Made by a program: the position numbers and the translations under genes. Source: Thiobacillus denitrificans (lineage in GTDB: Bacteria > Pseudomonadota > Gammaproteobacteria > Burkholderiales > Thiobacillaceae). Taken from it: a stretch of 14,610 bases of DNA. The stretch's first letter is position 1; the number at the start of each line of letters is the position of its first letter. The DNA is taken from NCBI GenBank assembly GCA_002403375.1, contig DHHQ01000019.1, forward strand, positions 1 to 14,610, read 5' to 3'. Below, one piece after another: positions 1 to 5,697 of this stretch. Under the pieces are notes generated by a model. The model did no database searches. It saw only the letters and a list, made by a program, of their open reading frames with translations, and was not told the origin of the DNA.

Positions 1-314
<314 letters not shown>

Positions 315-409
315 TTCAAGTACCCCTCAATTTTGCAAAAGTATGGATGCGACGACTCTGACAACTACGCTTTTACAGTCGCGCCGTCTCAAGCGACGGC
401 ACCAAAAAC

Positions 410-484
410 TGGTGCCCATGGGCAGGATTGAACTGCCGACCTCTCCCTTACCAAGGGAGTGCTCTGCCACTGAGCTACATGGGC
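410..484 (-). tRNA. thrT: tRNA-Thr (anticodon GGU)
   Basis: A full cloverleaf can be folded. The acceptor GCCCATG pairs with CATGGGC, the D stem is GCTC/GAGC, the anticodon stem is CTCCC/GGGAG around TTGGTAA (anticodon GGT), and the T stem is GGCAG/CTGCC around TTCAATC. The 3' CCA is encoded. It is the last tRNA before tuf in the same transcription unit. Just downstream the transcript can form a hairpin that includes the tRNA 3' end. Confidence 0.97.
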
Positions 485-519
485 TTCGGACTTACAGCAA
501 GATAAGCCCACTGAAACAC

Positions 520-593
520 TGGAGCGGGTGAAGGGAATCGAACCCTCGTCTTAAGCTTGGAAGGCTTCAGCTCTACCATTGAGCTACACCCGC
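520..593 (-). tRNA. glyT: tRNA-Gly (anticodon UCC)
   Basis: The acceptor GCGGGTG pairs with CACCCGC. The D stem is GCTC/GAGC, and the anticodon loop CTTCCAA gives anticodon TCC. The T stem GAGGG/CCCTT closes TTCGATT, and CCA is encoded. The outermost pair of the anticodon stem (G/A) is a mismatch. It is the middle tRNA of the Tyr-Gly-Thr operon, with spacers of 26 and 35 bases to its neighbours. Confidence 0.97.
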
Positions 594-619
594 TTCGCCC
601 TGCTCGAACTGCAAAATAC

Positions 620-704
620 TGGTGGTGGGGGAAGGATTCGAACCTTCGAAGGCAGAGCCGTCAGATTTACAGTCTGATCCCTTTGACCGCTCGGGAACCC
701 CACC
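620..704 (-). tRNA. tyrU: tRNA-Tyr (anticodon GUA)
   Basis: This is an 85-base class II tRNA with a long variable arm. The acceptor GGTGGGG pairs with CCCCACC, the anticodon loop is CTGTAAA (anticodon GTA), the T loop is TTCGAATC and CCA is encoded. It is the first gene of the tRNA-tuf operon. Its 5' end lies about 15 bases downstream of a consensus -10 box. Confidence 0.97.
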
Positions 705-719
705 CAAACGAAGCGCGAG

Positions 720-772
720 ATTATAGGAGGTTTGGCAAGACGCTGTCAAACAACCTCGCGAAGATTTTTTTT
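720..772 (-). promoter_or_regulatory. Strong sigma70 promoter of the tRNA-Tyr/Gly/Thr-tuf operon with UP-like A-tract
   Basis: On the minus strand a perfect -35 TTGACA (749-744) and a perfect -10 TATAAT (725-720) are separated by 18 bases. A run of eight A (772-765) sits 16-23 bases upstream of the -35, where the distal UP subsite for the alpha C-terminal domain would be. The bases after the -10 (CTCGCGC) form a GC-rich discriminator, a known mark of stable-RNA promoters under stringent (ppGpp) control. The expected start near 713 would leave a leader of about nine bases before tRNA-Tyr. Confidence 0.88.
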
Positions 773-777
773 GCGCC

Positions 778-1869
778 TCACACGTTGAAGAGGAAATTCA
801 TGACGTCGCCGTCCCGCACGACGTACTCCTTGCCCTCCGCGCGCATCTTGCCCGCCTCCTTCGCGCCCTGCTCGCCCTTGCAGGCAACGAAATCTTCGAA
901 CGAAATGGTCTGGGCGCGAATGAATCCGCGCTCGAAGTCGGTGTGGATGACGCCTGCCGCCTGCGGCGCGGTATCGCCCTTGTGGATGGTCCACGCCCGC
1001 ACTTCCTTGACGCCGGCGGTGAAGTAGGTCTGCAGGCCGAGCAGGTCGTAGGCGGCGCGGATCAGGCGGTTGAGGCCCGGCTCGTCCCAGCCGAGTTCCT
1101 GAAGGTATTCCGCGCGGTCTTCCGGCGACAACTCCTGGAGCTCGGCCTCGAGCGCGGCGCAGACCGGCACCACCGGCGCCCCCTCCTTGTCGGCGTATGC
1201 GCGCAGCGAATCGAGCATGGGATTGTTCTGGAAGCCATCCTCGCTGACGTTCGCGACGTACAGCGTCGGCTTCACCGTCATCAGGCAGAGCGGCTTGATC
1301 GTCGCGAAGCCCTCGGCGTCGAGTTCGGCGGCCCGGGCAGGACGGCCCTCGTTCAGCGCGGCGATCACGGGCTTCAGGGCCGCGACCATCTTTTGCGCCT
1401 CCTTGTCGCCCGCGCGCGCCGGCTTCTCGTAGCGCGCCAGCGCCTTCTCGGCGCCGGCGAGGTCGGCCAGCGCCAGTTCCGTGGCGATCGTCTCGACGTC
1501 GGAAATCGGGTCGACCTTGCCGGCGACGTGGATCACGTTCTCGTTGTGAAAACAGCGCACCACGTGGCAGATCGCGTCGGTTTCCCGGATGTTGGCGAGG
1601 AACTGGTTGCCCAGGCCCTCGCCTTTCGAGGCGCCCGCGACCAGCCCGGCGATGTCGACGAACTCGACGATCGCCGGGACGACGCGCTGCGGCTTGATGA
1701 TGTCGGCCAGCTGCGCCAGCCGCGGATCCGGCACCTCGACCACGCCGGTGTTCGGCTCGATGGTGCAGAAGGGGTAGTTTTCCGCCGCGATGCCCGCCTG
1801 GGTCAGCGCGTTGAACAGGGTGGATTTTCCGACGTTGGGCAGCCCAACGATGCCGCATTTGAGACTCAT
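778..1869 (-). CDS. ychF: Redox-regulated/ribosome-binding ATPase YchF (Obg family)
   Basis: The protein has 363 residues, the same length as E. coli YchF. It belongs to the Obg-related TRAFAC P-loop proteins that bind ribosomes and, in the YchF/OLA1 branch, prefer ATP. The P-loop GLPNVGKST is at residues 9-17 and DIAG is at 72-75. In place of the usual NKxD the fourth motif reads NVSE, consistent with the relaxed nucleotide specificity of YchF. The C-terminal part (from about 280) is a TGS domain ending in MNFLFNV. The ATG at 1869 overlaps the stop of pth in an ATGA, which fixes the start and suggests translational coupling. The gap to the tRNA-Tyr promoter is about 50 bases, and I see no terminator after the stop, so read-through into the tRNA operon is possible. 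Confidence 0.97.
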   Translation of the reverse strand: MSLKCGIVGLPNVGKSTLFNALTQAGIAAENYPFCTIEPNTGVVEVPDPRLAQLADIIKPQRVVPAIVEFVDIAGLVAGASKGEGLGNQFLANIRETDAICHVVRCFHNENVIHVAGKVDPISDVETIATELALADLAGAEKALARYEKPARAGDKEAQKMVAALKPVIAALNEGRPARAAELDAEGFATIKPLCLMTVKPTLYVANVSEDGFQNNPMLDSLRAYADKEGAPVVPVCAALEAELQELSPEDRAEYLQELGWDEPGLNRLIRAAYDLLGLQTYFTAGVKEVRAWTIHKGDTAPQAAGVIHTDFERGFIRAQTISFEDFVACKGEQGAKEAGKMRAEGKEYVVRDGDVMNFLFNV

Positions 1870-2459
1870 GGCGTTTCCTGGAGTTTGGGTGGAGCGGGTT
1901 TGGTGTTGGCGCGCTGGGTGGCCGCGTTCCACTCGCCTTTTTCGATCAGCGGCATGAGGCCGAGCGCGCGTTCGATCGCCGCGTCGATTTCGGCCTGCTC
2001 CTCGCGGCGCGGCGGCTTGAGCACGTAGTTCACGACTTCGTTGCGGTCGCCGGGATGGCCAATGCCGACCCGCAGCCGCCAGTAGTCCTGCGTCCCGAGG
2101 TGCGAGGCGATGTCCTTGAGCCCGTTGTGCCCCCCCATGCCGCCGCCGAACTTGAGGCGCAACTGGCCGGGCGGAATGTCGAGCTCGTCGTGCACGACCA
2201 GGATCTCGGCCGGGGCGATGCGGTGGAAGCGCGCCAGCGCACCGACCGCCTGCCCCGAGCGGTTCATGTAGGTCTGCGGCAGCAGCAGCCAGCGCGGTCC
2301 GTCGCGGCCGACGATGCCGTGGAAACGCGACTCGTGCGCCAGCGCGACGCCGCGCTCCTGCGCGAGGCGCGCGCAAAACCAAAACCCGGCATTGTGCCGG
2401 GTTTCTTCGTAGTCGCGCCCCGGATTACCGAGGCCGACGATCAGGCGGGGCGCTGTCAT
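1866..2459 (-). CDS. pth: Peptidyl-tRNA hydrolase
   Basis: Pth recycles peptidyl-tRNA released early from ribosomes by cleaving the ester bond. At 197 residues it is close to E. coli Pth (194). Conserved active-site residues are visible: N12 in GLGNPG, the catalytic H22 in TRHNAG, N66 in YMNRSG, D91 in VHDELD and N112 in GGHNG. The ATG at 2459 lies directly before the family's usual N-terminus (MTAPRLIVGLGNPG). It is 39 bases from the end of rplY, and its stop overlaps the ychF start by four bases, forming an rplY-pth-ychF unit that is common in proteobacteria. Confidence 0.97.
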   Translation of the reverse strand: MTAPRLIVGLGNPGRDYEETRHNAGFWFCARLAQERGVALAHESRFHGIVGRDGPRWLLLPQTYMNRSGQAVGALARFHRIAPAEILVVHDELDIPPGQLRLKFGGGMGGHNGLKDIASHLGTQDYWRLRVGIGHPGDRNEVVNYVLKPPRREEQAEIDAAIERALGLMPLIEKGEWNAATQRANTKPAPPKLQETP

Positions 2460-2470
2460 GCCGCACGCAA

Positions 2471-2491
2471 GCGCAACCCGCAGGGTTGCGC
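2471..2491. repeat. Perfect 9-bp inverted repeat between rplY and pth
   Basis: GCGCAACCC (2471-2479) and GGGTTGCGC (2483-2491) are exact reverse complements around a 3-base loop. The hairpin fills most of the 39-base rplY-pth gap and no U-run follows on either strand, so it does not look like a simple intrinsic terminator. It ends about 11 bases before the pth ATG (counting along the minus strand), which covers the place where a ribosome binding site would be expected. Confidence 0.7.
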
Positions 2492-2498
2492 ATCCGCA

Positions 2499-3107
2499 TT
2501 AGGCTGCGGGTGCAGCAGGCGCTTCTTCGCCAGCGCCGCCCTTGGGCGCGCTGATCGACGCCACCGCGGGGTTTTCCGCCTTGACGTGGGCGACCAGCTC
2601 GACGCCGGCCGGCAGCACGAGGTCGCCCGCATGGATCGAATGGCCGACTTCGAGCCCGCCCATGTCGACTTCGATGAACTCGGGCAGGCTGCCGGGCAGA
2701 CACTGCACGTCGAGTTCGTTGACGATGTGATGCGGCTTGCCGCCACCCAGCTTGACGCCCGGCGCGACATCGGCGTTCAGGAAGTGCAACGGCACCTTGA
2801 CGTGGATCTTGTGGTCCTTGTCTACGCGCTGGAAGTCGATGTGCAGCACCTGCTGCTTGTAGGGGTGCCATTGCGTGTCGCGCAGCAGCACGGACTCTTT
2901 CGCGCCGTCGATGTTCAGCGTCAACACGGAAGCGTGAAAAGCCTCCTTGCGCAGCGCGTGGTACAGCGCATTGTGGTCGAGCTCGATCTGCACCGGGGCG
3001 GCGGCGCCACCGTAGACGATGCCCGGGACCTTGCCCGCGTGACGCAGACGGCGGCTCGCACCCGTACCTTGCAATTCACGCTTGGCGGCGATGACTTCGA
3101 TTTCCAT
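2499..3107 (-). CDS. rplY: 50S ribosomal protein L25, long CTC/TL5 type
   Basis: L25 binds 5S rRNA on the large subunit. The 202-residue product is the long form. An N-terminal 5S-binding L25 domain (about 1-95, with REL, RLRHAGKVPGIVYG and the RDTQWHP segment near residue 77) is followed by a TL5/CTC C-terminal beta domain (about 96-185). It ends in an alanine/proline-rich tail. The start ATG at 3107 has a clear AGGAG at 3119-3115. It lies between prs and pth, the usual placement in beta- and gammaproteobacteria. The 91-base gap to prs carries two hairpins that might serve as a prs terminator and an rplY leader structure. Confidence 0.97.
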   Translation of the reverse strand: MEIEVIAAKRELQGTGASRRLRHAGKVPGIVYGGAAAPVQIELDHNALYHALRKEAFHASVLTLNIDGAKESVLLRDTQWHPYKQQVLHIDFQRVDKDHKIHVKVPLHFLNADVAPGVKLGGGKPHHIVNELDVQCLPGSLPEFIEVDMGGLEVGHSIHAGDLVLPAGVELVAHVKAENPAVASISAPKGGAGEEAPAAPAA

Positions 3108-3136
3108 GAAACTTCTCCTAAGTTGCTACTTCGATG

Positions 3137-3163
3137 ATGCGTTGCCGAAACTGGTCAACGCAT
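3137..3163. repeat. Perfect 8-bp inverted repeat in the rplY leader
   Basis: ATGCGTTG (3137-3144) and CAACGCAT (3156-3163) are exact reverse complements with an 11-base spacer. In the minus-strand transcript this would form a hairpin about 30 bases before the rplY ATG, upstream of its AGGAG. It could be a leader structure or an operator-like site; the sequence alone does not decide. Confidence 0.6.
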
Positions 3164-3186
3164 GGAAAGCCCCCGCGACCAGGGGC
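3164..3186 (-). terminator. Weak candidate intrinsic terminator after prs
   Basis: On the minus strand, GCCCC (3186-3182) pairs with GGGGC (3173-3169) across an 8-base loop and is followed by TTTCC. It begins 12 bases after the prs stop codon. The five-pair GC stem with only three U makes it a leaky terminator at best, which would fit partial read-through from prs into rplY. Confidence 0.4.
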
Positions 3187-3198
3187 ATTCGATCGGCC

Positions 3199-4149
3199 CT
3201 ACTCGATGAAGAGCGAGCTGACGGAATCCTCGTTGCTGATGCGGCGGATCGTTTCCGCCAGCAGTTCGGCGACCGACAGTTGCCGGATCTTGCTGCACGC
3301 CCGCGCGTCGTCGCGCAGCGGGATGGTGTCGGTCACCACCAGCTCGTCGAGCGCGGAATTCGCCACGCGCTCGGCGGCGCTGCCCGACAGCACCGGATGG
3401 GTGCAGTACGCCATCACCTTGTTGGCGCCGTGCTCCTTCAGCGCATTGGCCGCCTCGCACAGCGTGTTGGCGGTGTCGACCATGTCGTCCATGATGATGC
3501 AGGTGCGGTCCTTGACGTCGCCGATGATGTGCATCACCTTCGCGACGTTCGGCTTCGGGCGGCGCTTGTCGATGATCGCGAGGTCGCACTCGAGGCGCTT
3601 GGCGATCGCGCGGGCCCGCACCACGCCGCCGACGTCGGGCGACACCACCATCAGGTTCGGGTGGTTGCGTTTCCAGATGTCGCCCAGCAGGATCGGGCTG
3701 GAATAGATGTTGTCGACCGGGATGTCGAAGAAGCCCTGGATCTGGTCCGAATGCAGATCCATCGTCAGCAGGCGGTCGACGCCCGCCCCCTGCAGCATGT
3801 TGGCCACCACCTTGGCGGTGATCGCCACCCGCGCCGAGCGGGTACGGCGGTCCTGCCGCGCGTAGCCGTAGTACGGCACCGCCGCGGTGATCCGGCCGGC
3901 CGACGCACGCTTCAGCGCGTCGACCATCACCATCACTTCCATCAGATGGTCGTTGGTCGGCTGGCAGGTCGACTGCAGCACGAACACGTCCTTGCCGCGG
4001 ACGTTCTCGAGTATCTCGACCATCACTTCACCATCGGAGAAGCGCGATACCGTGGCGCGACCGAGATGGATGTTGAGATGGCGCACCACATCGCTGGCCA
4101 GGCGCGGGTTGGCGTTCCCGGTGAACACCATCAGGTTGTCAATGGACAC
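3199..4149 (-). CDS. prs: Ribose-phosphate pyrophosphokinase (PRPP synthetase)
   Basis: Prs makes PRPP from ribose 5-phosphate and ATP, feeding purine, pyrimidine, histidine, tryptophan and NAD synthesis. The 316 residues match class I bacterial enzymes. Visible are the ATP-loop segment R98-Q-D100, the catalytic H133 in MDLHSDQIQGFF, K195/R197 of the flexible loop (DKRRPK), and the ribose-phosphate loop D221-DMVDTANT-T229. The start is GTG at 4149, with GGAG six bases upstream, giving VSIDNLMVFTGN, the usual N-terminus; the in-frame ATG six codons on would cut it off. An intrinsic terminator ends only about 31 bases upstream, so prs either depends on read-through or has a promoter overlapping the tRNA/terminator region. 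Confidence 0.98.
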   Translation of the reverse strand: MSIDNLMVFTGNANPRLASDVVRHLNIHLGRATVSRFSDGEVMVEILENVRGKDVFVLQSTCQPTNDHLMEVMVMVDALKRASAGRITAAVPYYGYARQDRRTRSARVAITAKVVANMLQGAGVDRLLTMDLHSDQIQGFFDIPVDNIYSSPILLGDIWKRNHPNLMVVSPDVGGVVRARAIAKRLECDLAIIDKRRPKPNVAKVMHIIGDVKDRTCIIMDDMVDTANTLCEAANALKEHGANKVMAYCTHPVLSGSAAERVANSALDELVVTDTIPLRDDARACSKIRQLSVAELLAETIRRISNEDSVSSLFIE

Positions 4150-4180
4150 GCGAGTCTCCGACGGTTTGGCTGGTCCGACA

Positions 4181-4213
4181 CAACAACAAAAACAGCCGCC
4201 ACCGGCGGCTGTT
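4181..4213 (-). terminator. Strong intrinsic terminator between tRNA-Gln and prs
   Basis: On the minus strand AACAGCCGCC (4213-4204) pairs perfectly with GGCGGCTGTT (4200-4191) around a 3-base loop. It is followed by TTTGTTGTTG, so the U-tract begins inside the stem. It starts 8 bases after the tRNA-Gln CCA. The only RNA it can end is the ispE/tRNA-Gln transcript. It sits directly in front of the prs ribosome binding site, so it could also act as an attenuator. Confidence 0.88.
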
Positions 4214-4221
4214 CGCTTAAC

Positions 4222-4296
4222 TGGCTGGGGAGGTAGGGATCGAACCTACGAATGTCGGAATCAAAATCCGATGCCTTACCACTTGGCGACTCCCCA
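4222..4296 (-). tRNA. glnQ-type: tRNA-Gln (anticodon UUG)
   Basis: A full cloverleaf folds. The acceptor TGGGGAG pairs with CTCCCCA, the anticodon stem is CGGA/TCCG with loop TTTTGAT (anticodon TTG), and the T arm is GTAGG TTCGATC CCTAC. Discriminator G and an encoded CCA are present. The U1-A72 end is typical of bacterial tRNA-Gln. It lies 13 bases after the ispE stop codon and before prs, a placement shared by many beta- and gammaproteobacteria. I see no good promoter of its own, so processing out of the lolB-ispE transcript is likely. Confidence 0.96.
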
Positions 4297-4309
4297 TCAA
4301 AAATGGGCA

Positions 4310-5146
4310 CTACCCGGCGCAGAAATCGTACAACGGATGCCTGTCGAGCCCCCGCGCCACAAACCCCTGCATCGTTTCGGGCAGTTGCCGCAACACGTCG
4401 CGCGCCGCGCCTTCGCTATCGAACGATGCAAACACGCAGGCACCCGATCCGGTCATTCGCGCCTCGCCGAATTGCGCCAGCCAATCGAGATGGCGGGCGA
4501 CCTCGGGGTACCGCGCGACAACCACGGGCTGCAGGTCGTTTCGACCCATGCCTGCGGAAAAGGGCGCTATTTTGAGGGGTGGCGTGTCGCGTGTCAATTC
4601 CGGCGCGGAAAAAATTGTCGCGGTCGGCACCTGCACCGGAGGCGTCAGCACCACATACCACGCCGGCGGAGCGCTCACCGGGCGCAGGATCTCGCCGACG
4701 CCTTCGGCAAAGGCGGTCCGGCCGAACACGAACACCGGCACATCGGCGCCCAGTTGCAGGGCGAGCCGCTGCAGCGTCTCGCGCGGCAGGCCGACCCCCC
4801 ACAAGCGGTTGAGCGCAAGGAGCACCGTGGCGGCGTCCGAGCTTCCGCCGCCCAGCCCGCCGCCCATGGGCAGGAGCTTCTCCAGGCGAATGCCGACCCC
4901 CGCGCCGGCCGCCGCGTACGGCTGCAGCAGCCGCGCCGCGCGCACGGTCAGGTCGTGGTCTTCGGGCACCCCGGGCAGGTCCCCGTCGCGCACCACCCGG
5001 CCGTCGGCGCGCAGCGAGAGGTGCACGGTGTCGGCGCGGTCGATCAGGCGGAACACGCTCTGCAGCAGGTGATAGCCGTCGGCGCGCCGCCCGACGACGT
5101 GCAGGAACAGGTTGAGCTTCGCCGGGGCGGGAAAGGCGTGGTTCAT
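4310..5146 (-). CDS. ispE: 4-diphosphocytidyl-2-C-methyl-D-erythritol kinase
   Basis: IspE is the GHMP kinase of the MEP isoprenoid pathway and phosphorylates CDP-methylerythritol at the 2-hydroxyl. The protein has 278 residues (E. coli 283). The active-site K10 lies in PAPAKLNLFLHV. The GHMP ATP-binding motif PMGGGLGGGSSDAAT is at residues 93-107, the catalytic D135 is in GADVPVF, and the C-terminal GHMP motif MTGSGACVFASF is present. The ATG at 5146 overlaps the lolB stop in an ATGA, so translation is probably coupled. Longer in-frame extensions upstream run through lolB and are rejected because they precede the family's N-terminus. Confidence 0.97.
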   Translation of the reverse strand: MNHAFPAPAKLNLFLHVVGRRADGYHLLQSVFRLIDRADTVHLSLRADGRVVRDGDLPGVPEDHDLTVRAARLLQPYAAAGAGVGIRLEKLLPMGGGLGGGSSDAATVLLALNRLWGVGLPRETLQRLALQLGADVPVFVFGRTAFAEGVGEILRPVSAPPAWYVVLTPPVQVPTATIFSAPELTRDTPPLKIAPFSAGMGRNDLQPVVVARYPEVARHLDWLAQFGEARMTGSGACVFASFDSEGAARDVLRQLPETMQGFVARGLDRHPLYDFCAG

Positions 5147-5697
5147 TCGACCTGCCAGCTGTCCGCCACCAGGCGGATTTCCAGTCCCTCGCGCGCCACC
5201 ACCAGCTTGCGCGGGCGGGCATCGGCGGCGTACTGCAGGTAGTCGATCACCCAGCCGTCCTGCCTCAGCTGCGCGAGCCGCCCGGCGGCGCCGTGGCGGG
5301 CCTCGAACGCGCGCGCCGGGTCCGGCAGCCCCTGCACCCACCAGACGAGTCCGGACACCGGTAGCGCGTAGCCGAGCGCCTCGCGGGTCAGGGATTCGGC
5401 ATCGCCGGCCCGCCGCGGCAGCTGGTTCGGCACCTCGAGCAGGACCCCTCCGGCGTCGCGCACGATGCGCGCCACGCCCTGCCCGAGCGGCGAGGTCATC
5501 AGCACCTCGTCGCGATCGGCGTGATGCTGCCAGCGGATGTTGCCCGACAGGCTCTGCTCGCCGGACTGCACGCCGATCCGCCCCTGCAGGGTCCAGCGGG
5601 CAGGCCAGCTGACCGGGGTTTCGGCGGGAACGGGCGGCCGCGTGGTCGCGCAGCCGGCGGCGAGCGCCAGCGCCAGCACAGCGAGAAGGCGCCGCAT
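5143..5697 (-). CDS. lolB: Outer-membrane lipoprotein receptor LolB
   Basis: LolB takes lipoproteins from the periplasmic carrier LolA and inserts them into the outer membrane; it is itself a lipoprotein. The 184-residue product begins MRRLLAVLALALAAGC, a lipoprotein signal with the acylated cysteine at C16 and no Asp at +2, consistent with outer-membrane sorting. The body shows the LolB pattern WTLQGRIGVQ (35-44), the MTSPLGQGVARI strand and VSGLVWWVQGLP around residues 114-125. The stop of the TPR lipoprotein gene and the lolB start share a TGATG, and the lolB stop overlaps ispE in an ATGA. The three genes therefore form one tightly coupled operon. Confidence 0.95.
   Translation of the reverse strand: MRRLLAVLALALAAGCATTRPPVPAETPVSWPARWTLQGRIGVQSGEQSLSGNIRWQHHADRDEVLMTSPLGQGVARIVRDAGGVLLEVPNQLPRRAGDAESLTREALGYALPVSGLVWWVQGLPDPARAFEARHGAAGRLAQLRQDGWVIDYLQYAADARPRKLVVAREGLEIRLVADSWQVE

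Noticed and set aside
943..4236. Several plus-strand open frames of 360-384 codons opposite ychF, pth, rplY and prs
   Set aside because: All are antisense to well-recognised housekeeping genes and have low-complexity His/Arg/Val-rich translations.
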